DNA of 64,000 bases from UBA966 sp046350355. Lineage in GTDB: Bacteria > Planctomycetota > Phycisphaerae > Phycisphaerales > SM1A02. A program made the translations under genes and the position numbers. Positions 27,080-36,191 of the stretch are shown piece by piece (the stretch's first letter is position 1; every line of letters starts with the position of its first letter). The stretch spans positions 248,001 to 312,000 of the forward strand of contig JAXMAN010000001.1 of assembly GCA_046350355.1 (NCBI GenBank), read 5' to 3'. Under the pieces are notes generated by a model that had not been told where the DNA came from, searched no databases, and saw nothing but the letters and a program-made list of their open reading frames with translations.

Positions 27080-27397
27080 TCAGGCGCGCAGGTCGCGCAG
27101 CAGGCCCTCGATCGTGGCCTGGAGCTTCTCGGGGGACTCGTAGGTGCCGTTGGCGATCGCGGCCTTGATGGCCTCGACCTTGGCGGCGCGGACGTCGGGC
27201 ATCGCGCGGATCGCGTCCAGGTGGTGCGCGTGCTCGGAGAGCTCGACGCGGTCGCGGCCCTCGGCCCAGCGGGGACCGGTGGCGGCCACTTCGGACTGGC
27301 TCGAGGCACGGTACGCGGCGGCGGCCTCATGGACCCGCTGCGCCGCGTTGGCGGCACCGAGTCCGTGGGTCAGACCAACCTGTCCAATGTCGTTCAT
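27080..27397 (-). CDS. flgM: anti-sigma-28 factor FlgM
   Basis: 105 residues from the ATG after GCAGGAGAGC. The C-terminal FlgM region is clear: VELSEHAHHLDAIRAMPDVR, AAKVEAIKAAIANGTYESPE and KLQATIEGLLRDL. The disordered N-terminus is normal for this export-secreted regulator, which holds FliA inactive until the flagellar hook is built. No flagellar gene is next to it in the window. A longer in-frame extension upstream has no similarity and is not used. Confidence 0.88.
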   Translation of the reverse strand: MNDIGQVGLTHGLGAANAAQRVHEAAAAYRASSQSEVAATGPRWAEGRDRVELSEHAHHLDAIRAMPDVRAAKVEAIKAAIANGTYESPEKLQATIEGLLRDLRA

Positions 27398-27620
27398 TGC
27401 GCTCTCCTGCGGCGCCGCGGTCCAGTCCATTCGACCGCGTCGTCCGTGTGGGCCGCGGCGCGATCCTTCGCGCAGCGCGTCCGGCGACCATCGCCTTCCG
27501 AGTCTTTGGTATCGTCGGAACTGCGGGAAAACCTTGAGTGCGCGCGCAGCGTACTGTCGACGGATGGGCCAACCGCCCCTGCGCATGCCCCATAAACGGA
27601 ACAGACCCGTGAACAGCCCG

Positions 27621-28868
27621 ATGCACCGCGCCATCCGCCGTGCCAATGAGCGCCTGCAGGAGCGCTCCAGCCCCTATCGGAGCGTCTCCTGGGCGGTCCT
27701 GGCCCTGGCCGCCTTCGCCACCAGCGGCTCGGGCTGCGCCAGCACCCCGAAGGCCGACGGGGGCTCGGGAACCACCGGGACCAGCAGCTCCAAGACCGCG
27801 ACGGCCGCCGCGGGCTCCAGCGGCGCCACCGTGGAGCCCAAGCCGGCCTCCGCGAAGGGCCCCCAGCGCCTGGAGGCCAACCGGACCACCAAGAGCACGG
27901 GGACGAATGCGCCCGCCGCCGACCCCACCGCGACCCTGATCAACGCGGGCGACGAGGTCGACGGCAACGTCGGCGCCGACCGCGTCCCCAGCGCCGCGCG
28001 CACCCGCGCCGCGCGCGAAACCGCCACCACGCCCGCACCCGCCACCGACACCCGCACGCTGCGCGAGCCCACTCCCGAGGACGTCGCCGCTGCCAAGCGC
28101 CTCGCCGCCAGCCGTCCGCGCACCACGCGCGCCGGCGCGGGGACCGGCGCCGCCACGGCCGTCGCGCCCGAGGACGAGCGCCCGACCTGGGGCGTGATGC
28201 TCGCGACCTTCTCCGGCGAGGACCACCGCGCCAACGCGATGACCGCGCGGGACGAGATCTCGCGCCGCTTCCCCGCGGTCGCCGACTGCTACGTGCGCAC
28301 GACCACGCGCGGCAGCGTCGTCCTCGTGGGCCGCTTCGAGGGCCCGCAGGAGGCCGCCGCGCAGGCCGAGCTCAAGCGCGTCAAGGAGATCCAGTCCAAC
28401 GGGCAGCGCGTCTTCGGCCGCGCGATCCTCACGCGCGTGGGCGCGAGCGCCGACCTCTCGCCGCCGGGACCGCACGACCTGCGCTCGGTGCGCGCGCAGG
28501 CGCCCAAGGCCACGATGTACACGCTGCAGGTGGCCGTCTGGAGCGCGCTCGGCACCGACGAGCTCAAGATGTCCGAGATCAAGCGCGCCGCGGAGAGCTA
28601 CTGCCGCGAGCTGCGCACGCAGGGCAACGAGGCGTACTACTTCCACGACTTCGACACGCGCACCAGCGTCGTCACCGTCGGCGTCTTCGGCGCCGACGCC
28701 TACGACTCCAAGAGCACGCTCTACGCGCCGGACGTGGAGCTGGTGATGCGCAAGTTCCCCAAGCATCTGGTGAACGGCGAGGAGCTGCGCATCCCGGTGG
28801 ACCCGCGCAATCCCGCGGGCAAGACGATCCCGCAGGCGCCGCGCCTCGTGGAAGTGCCGAAGCTCTAG
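27621..28868 (+). CDS. secreted lipoprotein-like protein with two SPOR-like units
   Basis: 415 residues from ATG 27621 (an in-frame GTG at 27609 is an alternative; neither has a clear ribosome site). A hydrophobic segment ends ATSGSGCAS, a plausible lipobox. A long Ala/Thr/Ser/Pro linker (40-190) leads to two domains, starting at PTWGVMLATFSGEDH (about 195) and MYTLQVAVWSALGTD (about 300), both with the strand-helix pattern and VGRF/VGVF ends of SPOR peptidoglycan-binding domains. The SPOR call is by pattern, not firm. It is divergent from flgM. Confidence 0.65.
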   Translation: MHRAIRRANERLQERSSPYRSVSWAVLALAAFATSGSGCASTPKADGGSGTTGTSSSKTATAAAGSSGATVEPKPASAKGPQRLEANRTTKSTGTNAPAADPTATLINAGDEVDGNVGADRVPSAARTRAARETATTPAPATDTRTLREPTPEDVAAAKRLAASRPRTTRAGAGTGAATAVAPEDERPTWGVMLATFSGEDHRANAMTARDEISRRFPAVADCYVRTTTRGSVVLVGRFEGPQEAAAQAELKRVKEIQSNGQRVFGRAILTRVGASADLSPPGPHDLRSVRAQAPKATMYTLQVAVWSALGTDELKMSEIKRAAESYCRELRTQGNEAYYFHDFDTRTSVVTVGVFGADAYDSKSTLYAPDVELVMRKFPKHLVNGEELRIPVDPRNPAGKTIPQAPRLVEVPKL

Positions 28869-28908
28869 CCCGCGCGGTCCGCGGCGCGCGCTCCGTACAC
28901 TCGGCCGC

Positions 28909-30060
28909 GTGGCGTCGGAACCCTTCATCCTCGGGCAGTCGCGGGCGCAGGCGGCCCTGCTGCGCGCGCTGCGCGGTGGCCATGTGCACCACGCGTGGAT
29001 CTTCCACGGCCCGCAGGGAGTGGGGAAGTTCCGCACCGCCCACGCCTTCGCGCGCCTGCTGCTGGATCCCGACGCGCCCGCGCCGGCGGGGGAGCTGCTC
29101 GTGCCGCCCGAAGGCACCGCCTGCGCGCGCCTGATCGCCGCGGGCACGCACCCGGACCTGCATGTCGTCCGCAAGGAGCTCGCCGCGCTCAGCGAGAGCC
29201 GCGAGCTGCGCGAGCGCAAGCAGCTCAACATCCCGCTGGACCTGCTGCGCGAGCGCATGCTCGGAGGCGTCGACGGCGATGGCCGCCACCTGGAGAGCGC
29301 GGTCTTCCGCACCGCCGCGCGCGGGCACGGCAAGGTCTTCATCGTCGACGAGGCGGAGCTGCTCGACGCCGACGGCCAGAACGCGATGCTCAAGACGCTC
29401 GAGGAGCCACCCGCGGGGACCACGATCATCCTGGTGACGCAGCGCGAGGACCGCCTGCTGCCCACGATCCGCAGCCGCTGCCAGCGCCTGGGCTTCGGCC
29501 CGCTCGACGCCGCCGCGATGGCGCGCTGGTGGGAGCGCGAGGGCCCGAAGGTCGACGCCCCGACGCGCGCCTTCGCCGACGCCTTCGCGCAGGGCGCGCC
29601 GGGCATGGCCACGCTCGCCGTGGCGCACGGGCTCGCCGCCTGGGACGCGGAGCTTTCGCCCGCGCTGGATGCGCTGGAACAGGGGCGTTTTGCGCCGCTG
29701 GGCGACCGCATGGCGGAGCTCGTGGACACCTTCGCCAAGGGCATCGTCGACGCCGACGAGCAGGCGAGCAAGGACGCCGCGAACCGCCTGGGCACGCGCC
29801 TGCTGGTGCAGCTGCTGGCGATGCGCGTGCGCCGCGGCCTGCGCGATGCGTGCGCCGACGCCGCGGCGGCGCGGCGCTGGATCGACCTCGCCGAGGCGCT
29901 CGACGACTTCGAGCGCCACGTGCGCTCCAACGTGAACCTCAAGCACGCCTTCGGCAACCTGGTCGCGCAGTGGGCCGAGCGCGCGACGGCGGGGGGCGCG
30001 GGCGCGCGCGCCGCGGGCGCCGCCGCCGCGCCGGGCGCAGGAGCCGCGCGTGGCCGCTGA
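28909..30060 (+). CDS. holB: DNA polymerase III clamp-loader subunit delta'
   Basis: 383 residues from GTG. AAA+ clamp-loader fold: ILGQSRAQAALLRALRGGHV then Walker A GPQGVGKF (K40), Walker B VFIVDEAELL and the sensor/arginine-finger motif IRSRCQRLGF. The zinc-binding Cys quartet is absent, as in many delta' proteins. It ends in an Ala/Gly tail that overlaps the CYTH gene by 11 bases. Acts in loading the sliding clamp at the replication fork. Confidence 0.88.
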   Translation: MASEPFILGQSRAQAALLRALRGGHVHHAWIFHGPQGVGKFRTAHAFARLLLDPDAPAPAGELLVPPEGTACARLIAAGTHPDLHVVRKELAALSESRELRERKQLNIPLDLLRERMLGGVDGDGRHLESAVFRTAARGHGKVFIVDEAELLDADGQNAMLKTLEEPPAGTTIILVTQREDRLLPTIRSRCQRLGFGPLDAAAMARWWEREGPKVDAPTRAFADAFAQGAPGMATLAVAHGLAAWDAELSPALDALEQGRFAPLGDRMAELVDTFAKGIVDADEQASKDAANRLGTRLLVQLLAMRVRRGLRDACADAAAARRWIDLAEALDDFERHVRSNVNLKHAFGNLVAQWAERATAGGAGARAAGAAAAPGAGAARGR

Positions 30061-30556
30061 GATCGAGCGCGTCTTCCTGCTGCGCTCGCTCCCGGAGCCG
30101 ATGCCCCACGGAGAAGTCTGGCGCATCGAGCAGGGCTACCTCCCGCCCGCGCAGGGGCAGGATCCGACGCAGCTCGAGGGGCGCCTGCGCCGCATCGAGC
30201 ATTCCGACGGACGCATCGAGCACATCCACACCCTCAAGCGCGGGCTCGGCCTGGTGCGCGAGGAGATCGAGCGCCCCATCGACGCCGCGACCTTCGCGCG
30301 CGAGTGGCCGCGCACCGCGGGGCGGCGCCTCTCCAAGGTGCGCACACGCGTGCCCGTGGGCGCGCTGGTCTGGGAGATCGACCGCTTCCAGAACCTCCAT
30401 GTCGCGATGGCCGAGTGCGAGCTCCCCAGCCCGGAGACGCCGCTGGAGATCCCCGGTTGGCTGGCGCCGCACATCGAGCGCGAGGTCACCGAGGACCCCG
30501 CCTACCGCAACTCCGAGCTCGCGCGGCGCGCGGGGCTGCTGGACCAGGCGCGATAA
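30050..30556 (+). CDS. CYTH domain protein (triphosphate tunnel metalloenzyme)
   Basis: 168 residues from GTG. Opens with EIERVFLL, the ExExK-type entry of CYTH proteins with K replaced by V, and continues with EIERPIDAATFAREWP, VWEIDRF and LHVAMAECEL. These line an eight-stranded tunnel that binds Mg and triphosphates (thiamine-triphosphatase, polyphosphatase or adenylate cyclase classes). Which one is not clear. It overlaps holB by 11 bases and is probably co-translated. Confidence 0.8.
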   Translation: MAAEIERVFLLRSLPEPMPHGEVWRIEQGYLPPAQGQDPTQLEGRLRRIEHSDGRIEHIHTLKRGLGLVREEIERPIDAATFAREWPRTAGRRLSKVRTRVPVGALVWEIDRFQNLHVAMAECELPSPETPLEIPGWLAPHIEREVTEDPAYRNSELARRAGLLDQAR

Positions 30557-30705
30557 TCGGGCGGGCCGCCGCCGACGCGCCTCCCGCCACGCTGCGCCAC
30601 CCCCGACCGCGACCGCCACCGCCTCTTTCCGCTACGATTTGCCCCCTTCCGCGAGGGCGCCCGCCGCACCCGGCTGCGCCCACCGCTCGGAAGCAGGAGA
30701 CCCCT

Positions 30706-31125
30706 ATGGCCTTCAAGTGCGCGATCGTCACCCCCTCCGACGCCGTCCTCGACACCCCGGCGAGCTACGCCTCCTTCGAGGCGTGGGACGGCCAGCGCGG
30801 CGTCGCCTCCGGCGCGGCGGCCTTCCTGGTCAAGCTCGGGACGGGCATCGCGACGATCCGCACCGCCGAGGGCGCCTCGCGCACCTTCGTGCTCGACGGC
30901 GGCTTCGCGCAGATGGAAGGCGATCGCCTGACGCTCCTCTCGGAGAAGGCGATGGAGGGCAGCGGCATCGACGCCAACGCGGCCAACCGCGAGCTGGCCG
31001 AGGCCAACGCGAAGGTGCTCGACAGCGGCGAGAAGGCGACGACGCTCGAGCAGCGCGCCGCCATCGAGCGCGCCCAGCGCCTGGCCCGCGCGAAGATCGC
31101 GGCCGCCGAGCTGGCGCGCCGCTGA
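30706..31125 (+). CDS. atpC: F1F0 ATP synthase epsilon subunit
   Basis: 139 residues. Beta-sandwich N-terminus (FKCAIVTPSDAVLDTPASYA, FVLDGGFAQMEGDRLTLLSE) and the C-terminal helical hairpin rich in Ala, Glu, Arg (residues 90-139). It regulates rotation of the central stalk. The rest of the atp operon is not here: neighbours are the CYTH gene and scpB. GCAGGAGACC precedes the ATG. Confidence 0.9.
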   Translation: MAFKCAIVTPSDAVLDTPASYASFEAWDGQRGVASGAAAFLVKLGTGIATIRTAEGASRTFVLDGGFAQMEGDRLTLLSEKAMEGSGIDANAANRELAEANAKVLDSGEKATTLEQRAAIERAQRLARAKIAAAELARR

Positions 31126-31235
31126 CGCGCGCCCGCGCCCGCGCGCACCACGGCCGCGCCGCGCTCGCGCGCAGAAACCGCACGATCCGCCCCTGAAACC
31201 GCGCATTCCGGCGCGCGTTGTGGCACACTACGCCC

Positions 31236-32000
31236 ATGTCCGTTGGGCACCCGAGCGACACCACGCGGCAGCACGCCACGGAAGGCAGCAGCTTCGCGCT
31301 GATGGCCGAGTCCGTCGCGGCCGAGCATCCCTGCTCCGACCAGCCGTTGGAGGCGCGCGTCGAGGCGCTGCTGATGGTCGCGGACCGACCGATCTCCGAG
31401 GGCCGCATCGCGGAGCTGCTGGGCATCATCGACGAGGCACCCGCGCCCCGCCGCCGCCGCAAGCCCGCGGCCGAGGGTGCCGGCGCGGAGTCCGCCGGCG
31501 CGTCCGCCGCGCCGGCCTCATCCTCCTCCGCCGACAGCGCCCCCGCGCCCGAGCCCGAGGAAACCCCGCAGCAGCGCAAGGCCGCCGCGCAGGTGCGCGA
31601 GGCGATCGCCGCGCTCAACCGCCGCTACGAAGCCGACGGCCGCACCTTCCGCATCGAGAGCGTCGCGGGCGGCCGCCAGGTGATGACGCTGCCGCTCTAC
31701 GCGCCCGTCGTCGCGCGCATCAAGGGCGTGCGCGAGCAGGGCCGCCTCACGCAGGCCGCGCTCGAGACGCTCGCGATCATCGCGTACCGCCAGCCGCTGC
31801 TGCGCGCCGATCTCGAGGCGATCCGCGGCGTCGCTTGCGGCGAGGTGCTGCGCAGCCTCATGGAGCGGCGCCTGGTGAAGATCGTCGGCCGCGCCGACGA
31901 GGTCGGGCGCCCGATGCTCTACGGCACCACCGGCGAGTTCCTGAAGCAGTTCGGGATCGGCCGCCTGGACGAGCTGCCCAACGCCAAGGACCTGCGCTGA
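31236..32000 (+). CDS. scpB: segregation and condensation protein B
   Basis: 254 residues. Two winged helices, split by a long Ala/Ser/Pro/Glu insertion (about 72-112): LEARVEALLMVADRPISEGR at the front and LTQAALETLAIIAYRQPLLR, DLEAIRGVACGEVLRSLMER, GRPMLYGTTGEFLKQFGIG at the back, which are ScpB signatures. It pairs with ScpA and SMC in chromosome compaction. scpA is not adjacent. A TTG 18 bases upstream is less likely than the ATG. Confidence 0.92.
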   Translation: MSVGHPSDTTRQHATEGSSFALMAESVAAEHPCSDQPLEARVEALLMVADRPISEGRIAELLGIIDEAPAPRRRRKPAAEGAGAESAGASAAPASSSSADSAPAPEPEETPQQRKAAAQVREAIAALNRRYEADGRTFRIESVAGGRQVMTLPLYAPVVARIKGVREQGRLTQAALETLAIIAYRQPLLRADLEAIRGVACGEVLRSLMERRLVKIVGRADEVGRPMLYGTTGEFLKQFGIGRLDELPNAKDLR

Positions 32001-32061
32001 GCGACCCGCGCCGCACGCTGTGCGCGCGACGCCACCGCCCGCGCTCGCCTGCTCCCAGCCT

Positions 32062-32115
32062 GAAAACGCAAAAATCCGAACGCGCGCGCCACCCTCGGGG
32101 CCGCGCGCGCGTTCG
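32062..32115 (-). terminator. terminator of the PEP-CTERM gene
   Basis: Twelve-base perfect stem CGAACGCGCGCG / CGCGCGCGTTCG with a 15-base loop; on the minus strand it is followed by GATTTTTGCGTTTTC. It lies 33 bases past the stop of the PEP-CTERM gene and also faces the end of scpB. Confidence 0.8.
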
Positions 32116-32148
32116 TGGCGTGATTCGCCTTGGACCGTGAATCGAGGC

Positions 32149-32697
32149 TCAGCGGCGACGGCGGCGCGTGCCCGCCAGACCCGCGACGCCCAGCAGCGCC
32201 ATCGCGCCGGGGGCCGGAACCGGGCTCCCGATCACCTGGAAGACGGTGCTGAAGGTCACCGAGTCGCCCGCCGTGAGCGTGAAGTTCAGGCGCAGGCCCA
32301 TCTGGCTGCTGACGTAGCCCTTCGGAACGGCCTCGCCACCGAAGACCTCGGTGCGCGGCGAGCCCGCCTGGAAGGGACCGTGCGCGTACATGCTCACGTT
32401 GTTGAAGAGGCTGCGGACGCTCTCCTCGTCGACGATCGCCTGGTAGACGTCGCCGCCGCCGACGGAGGTGAACCACGCGCCGTTGCCGTTCAGGTCATGC
32501 ACGGTGGCCGTGATGCTGCCGCTCATGACGGCGTCGTAGATCGGGCCGGCCAGATAGACCGACTGGACCACGTCGAACGTCTTCGTCGACGCCGTGTCGT
32601 TGATGTAGGTCGTGTTGATCGTCACAAGCTCCGCGTTGGCGGCGCCGGCGACCACGAGAGCTCCCGCCGTAGCGGAAGCGATACGCATCGAAACCAT
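32149..32697 (-). CDS. PEP-CTERM-type anchored secreted protein
   Basis: 182 residues from the ATG behind an AAGGAGGAGGG ribosome site. Signal peptide to about residue 22 (MVSMRIASATAGALVVAGAANA), a beta-rich mature domain with no Cys, and a C-terminal sorting tail PAPGAMALLGVAGLAGTRRR followed by two more Arg: proline motif, hydrophobic helix and Arg cluster. This is the planctomycete form of PEP-CTERM, cut by an exosortase during export. The mature domain is not recognised. Confidence 0.85.
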   Translation of the reverse strand: MVSMRIASATAGALVVAGAANAELVTINTTYINDTASTKTFDVVQSVYLAGPIYDAVMSGSITATVHDLNGNGAWFTSVGGGDVYQAIVDEESVRSLFNNVSMYAHGPFQAGSPRTEVFGGEAVPKGYVSSQMGLRLNFTLTAGDSVTFSTVFQVIGSPVPAPGAMALLGVAGLAGTRRRRR

Positions 32698-32867
32698 GTG
32701 CCCTCCTCCTTCGATGGGGGACACGGTCGAGCCCTTTTCCCTCAGGCCGACCGATATTCAAGATGTGCCCGGGAAACTGCAAGCCCAGGCGGACGGGACA
32801 GTAGCACCGCCCCGGGGAGAGGCAACTTCCCGGGCGCAGAAACCGCAAAACCCGTACAGAAAGGCAC

Positions 32868-33938
32868 TTATTGTCCGAGAACAACCCGCCCCGGGGCCCG
32901 TGGCGCGGCGGGGGCGTCCATTCCGGCGGCCTGCTCCTGCCAGCGGGCGACCGCCTCGCGCATCGCCGCCAGGCTGGGGGCGGTCCGGACGGCCTCCTTG
33001 AGCTCCTTCACGTGGCCCATCGTCTTGCCGTACCAGGAGATCCGCGCCCGCATGCAGTGGAGGCCGTGGGCGGCGTCGTGGTAGCGCTCCAGGAGGTCGA
33101 TGTGCCGGGCGATGCAGGCGAGCTTTTCGCCCAGCGTCGGCTCCGGCATGGGCTCGCCGCCCGCCAGGATGGCCGCGGCGCGCCGGAAGATCCAGGGGGT
33201 CCGCAGGGCGCCCCGGCCGACCATCACGCCCTGGCAGCCGCTGGCGCGGACCAGGGCGGGAGCGTGCTCGGGCTCGGTGACATCGCCGTTGCCGATGACG
33301 GGAATGCGATCGACGGCGGCGACGACCTCGCCGATGCGCGCCCAGTCCGCCTGCCCGCTGAAGAGCTGCACCGTCCAGCGGCCGTGGACCGTCACGGCCG
33401 CGATCCCCGCTCGCTCGAGGTCGCGCGCGAGCGTCGGCGCGACGAAGCGCTCCGGATCCCACCCCAGCCGCATCTTCGCGGTCACCGGGACGCGCCCGCC
33501 GGAGTGCCGCTCGACCGCGCGCACGATGCGTTCGGCCAGCCGCACCGTGCCGGCGGCGTCGCAGAGCAGCAGCGAGCCGCCGTGCTTCTTCGCGACCTTG
33601 TCGACGGGGCAGCCCATGTTGATGTCGATGAGGCGCGCGCCGTGGTCGATCGCCCAGAGCGCGGCCTCGCTCAGCGGGTCTTCCCAGTTGCCGTAGAGCT
33701 GCATGCCGCAGGGCTGGTCGAGGCCGTTGGTGGCCGCCAGCTCCAGCGACTTGGGCGTCCCGCGCAGCAGCGCGTTGCAGTTGAGCAGGTCGGTGCAGGC
33801 GAGTCCCACGCCGCCCTGCTCGCGGCAGAGGATGCGGAATGCGAGGTCGCAATGACCCGCGATCGGCGCCAGAAGCAGCGGGGATTCCAGCTCCAGCGCG
33901 CCGATGCGCAGCGTCCTCGCGCGCGCGGCACCGCTCAT
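32868..33938 (-). CDS. dus: tRNA-dihydrouridine synthase
   Basis: 356 residues. FMN-binding TIM barrel: PLLLAPIAGHCDLAFR at the start, IDINMGCPVDKVAKKHGGSL with the catalytic Cys, VTAKMRLGW, VTVHGR and VIGNGDV for FMN phosphate contact, and GVMVGRGAL. It reduces uridines in the tRNA D-loop. DusB/DusC type cannot be decided by eye. It is last in a minus-strand operon; its ATG overlaps the stop of the DUF3299 gene (ATGA). Confidence 0.9.
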   Translation of the reverse strand: MSGAARARTLRIGALELESPLLLAPIAGHCDLAFRILCREQGGVGLACTDLLNCNALLRGTPKSLELAATNGLDQPCGMQLYGNWEDPLSEAALWAIDHGARLIDINMGCPVDKVAKKHGGSLLLCDAAGTVRLAERIVRAVERHSGGRVPVTAKMRLGWDPERFVAPTLARDLERAGIAAVTVHGRWTVQLFSGQADWARIGEVVAAVDRIPVIGNGDVTEPEHAPALVRASGCQGVMVGRGALRTPWIFRRAAAILAGGEPMPEPTLGEKLACIARHIDLLERYHDAAHGLHCMRARISWYGKTMGHVKELKEAVRTAPSLAAMREAVARWQEQAAGMDAPAAPRAPGRVVLGQ

Positions 33939-34684
33939 GAAGAGCTCTCCAGCGAGGCATCCTCCAGCCGGTACAGCCCCAGCAGGAAGGTGCCGGCGGC
34001 GAAGGGCTCGACGGTGAGGCGGCCGCGGATCGTGCCGTAGCGGAAGAGGTGCTGCCCGCGCACCTGCACGGGCGCGGCGAGCGTCGCCTCGATGGAGTCG
34101 AAGGGGGTGGGCGGCAGGCCGATGCAGCAGCCGTCCCACTTGTTGAGCATGACCATGAGCTCCTTCGCCTCGTAGACCTGCAGCGGCGGCGCCCAGTAGC
34201 CGCTGAGCTGCACCCACGCGCCGCGCAGGTCGGCGATGCGGCCGGGGAGGACCCAGCGGTTGGCCGCGGGATCGATCCCCTCGCGCGCGCTGCCCAGGAG
34301 CTCCCAGCTCACGAGGTAGGGATCGTGCTCGGTGCCCGCGCCGCGCAGCGTGTACTTGCCGTCGATGCGCACCGTCTGGTCGTCGATGCGCTCGATGGTC
34401 GCGGGTGCGCCGACGGTGAGCGTGGGCGCGGCCGGCGCGGCGGTCGGCGCGAGCGAGCCGCCCAGGAGGCTGTCGAGCGCGGTGGGGGTGGTCGGCGTCG
34501 CGGGGGTCGCGGGCGCGACGGCCGGCGTCGCCGCGGCGACCGGCTGCTGCGTCTCGTCCACCGTCGCGGAGGCGGTGCCGCGCGTGCCCGCCTCGCCGCG
34601 CTCGGGCGGATCGCGGTGCGGCCACGCCATCGCCGCGACGGCGAGCGCCAGGAGGAGTGCGGCGAGTGCCCAGATCAGGCGCAT
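33935..34684 (-). CDS. membrane-anchored DUF3299-like protein
   Basis: 249 residues. N-terminal signal anchor (about 1-20), a Thr/Pro/Ala linker (40-95), and a C-terminal domain with VQLSGYWAPPLQVYEAKELM and NKWDGCCIGLPPTPFDSIEA, the Gly-Tyr and Cys-Cys/PP motifs of DUF3299. These resemble lipoprotein-type domains of unknown role. Its ATG directly abuts the eboF stop with no gap, and its own stop overlaps dus. Confidence 0.7.
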   Translation of the reverse strand: MRLIWALAALLLALAVAAMAWPHRDPPERGEAGTRGTASATVDETQQPVAAATPAVAPATPATPTTPTALDSLLGGSLAPTAAPAAPTLTVGAPATIERIDDQTVRIDGKYTLRGAGTEHDPYLVSWELLGSAREGIDPAANRWVLPGRIADLRGAWVQLSGYWAPPLQVYEAKELMVMLNKWDGCCIGLPPTPFDSIEATLAAPVQVRGQHLFRYGTIRGRLTVEPFAAGTFLLGLYRLEDASLESSS

Positions 34685-36109
34685 TCAGCGCATCGTAGGG
34701 GCGTGCTGCGAGGCGCCCGCGTCCTCGACCATGCGCACGAGCAGGTCGTGCACCGCGGTGCAGTGCGGCGCATCGTTCTCGGGCATCCATGCGCCGTCGG
34801 CGATGAGCACCGGCGAGTGCGGGGATCCGGTCTCGATGCGGCCGTGGCTGCCGCGCGCCAGGCGCGGATCCAGCGGCACCGTCTCCAGCAGCGTGCGCAG
34901 CCCCGCCTTGCGCGCGGCCAGGCGCGCGGCGAGCTGCACCTTCGGCAGGCGCATCGCGGGATCGATGAGCAGCTCGAGCGGGTCGTAGCCGGGCTTGCGG
35001 TGGATGTCGACGGTGCGCGCGTAGTCGGGCGCGCGCGCGTCGTCGAGCCACCAGGGGTACGCGAACCAGCGCCGGGGCGCGGCGACCGCGAGCAGCTCGC
35101 CGCTGCGCGCGTGGTGCAGGTGGCGCGCTCGCTGCGCGGCGGCGTCGAGCACCTGCTCCACGCCCGGCGTGCGCGCAAGCAGCGCCTGCACCGGGGCGAG
35201 ATCGTCGGGATCGCGCACGTAGACATGCGCGACCTGGTGGTCGCAGACGGCGAAGGCGCGGCTCGCGCCGGGATCGAGGTACTCGCGTCCGTCCTCGATG
35301 CGCAGCGCGAGCATGCCCGCCTCGCGCAGGAGGCGGTTCGGGCAGACGGCGTCGTCGACGGGCGCGATGCCGTACTCGCTGAGGACGACCACCTCCACGC
35401 CGCGCTCCTCGAAGAAGCGGCGCAGTCCGGTGAAGACGCGGTCGATCTCGCGGATCTCCGCGTCGACGCCGGGATCGTCGGGGCCCAGCCGCTGCATGCA
35501 GTAGTCGAGGTGCGGCAGGTAGACCAGCTGCAGCGCGGGCTGGTGCCGGCGCTCGATCTCCATCGCGGCGCACGCGATCCAGTCGGTGCTGCGGATGTCC
35601 GCGAGCGGACCCCAGAAGTGGAAGAGCGGGAAGGTGCCCAGCGTCGCCTGCAGCTCGTCGCGCAGCGCGGCGGGCTGCGTCCAGCAGTCGGGGATCTTGC
35701 GCCCGTCGGCGCGGTACTGCGGGCGTGGCGTCGCGGCGACATCGACGCCGCTGTACATGTTGAACCACCAGAAGGCGTTCGCGACGGTGGGCGCGGGCGC
35801 GTCGCGCTCGCGGGCGCGCGCACGCAGCGTCTCCCAGACCTTGGGCGACTGCACCAGATGGTTCGACTGCTTCCAGAAGTGCACCTCCTGGAGCGAGCGG
35901 TCGAACCAGCCGTTGGCGACGATGCCGTGGTCACAGGGGCGGCGGCCGGTGAGCATCGAGGCCTGCACCGTGCAGGTCACCGCGGGCAGGTCGGCGACGA
36001 GCGTGCGGATGCCGCCCTTGGAACGCGCGAACGCCTCGAGCTGCGGCGACTTGCGCCGCGCGAAGACCGCAGGGCAGAGGCCGACGATGTTGAGCACCGC
36101 GACGCGCAT
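34685..36109 (-). CDS. eboF: EboF, type I phosphodiesterase / nucleotide pyrophosphatase-like
   Basis: 474 residues from the ATG of MRVAVLNIVGLCPAVF; a longer frame upstream lacks similarity. Alkaline-phosphatase superfamily: the nucleophile Thr region is LPAVTCTVQASMLTGRRP, then CDHGIVANGWFDRSLQEVHF, FWWFNMYSGVDVAATPRPQY, QLVYLPHLDYCMQRLGPDDP and CDHQVAHVYV for metal ligands. These blocks match what I know of EboF. The usual Asp after the first strand is not evident (LNIVGLCP). Cleaves a phosphodiester or pyrophosphate; the substrate is unknown. Third gene of the DUF481-SMUG1-eboF-DUF3299-dus operon. Confidence 0.82.
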   Translation of the reverse strand: MRVAVLNIVGLCPAVFARRKSPQLEAFARSKGGIRTLVADLPAVTCTVQASMLTGRRPCDHGIVANGWFDRSLQEVHFWKQSNHLVQSPKVWETLRARARERDAPAPTVANAFWWFNMYSGVDVAATPRPQYRADGRKIPDCWTQPAALRDELQATLGTFPLFHFWGPLADIRSTDWIACAAMEIERRHQPALQLVYLPHLDYCMQRLGPDDPGVDAEIREIDRVFTGLRRFFEERGVEVVVLSEYGIAPVDDAVCPNRLLREAGMLALRIEDGREYLDPGASRAFAVCDHQVAHVYVRDPDDLAPVQALLARTPGVEQVLDAAAQRARHLHHARSGELLAVAAPRRWFAYPWWLDDARAPDYARTVDIHRKPGYDPLELLIDPAMRLPKVQLAARLAARKAGLRTLLETVPLDPRLARGSHGRIETGSPHSPVLIADGAWMPENDAPHCTAVHDLLVRMVEDAGASQHAPTMR

Positions 36110-36191
36110 GGAGCGGGTGCAGGATAGGAGGGGTTCGCCGACGCGGTGCGGAGGTAGTGCGTGCGCGCGTCCGCGCGCGCTCGCCCGCGCC

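Noticed and set aside
23529..27143. 1204-codon open frame on the + strand opposite the amidohydrolases
   Set aside because: Arg/Ala/His-rich antisense artefact of high GC; the minus strand carries coherent amidohydrolase motifs.
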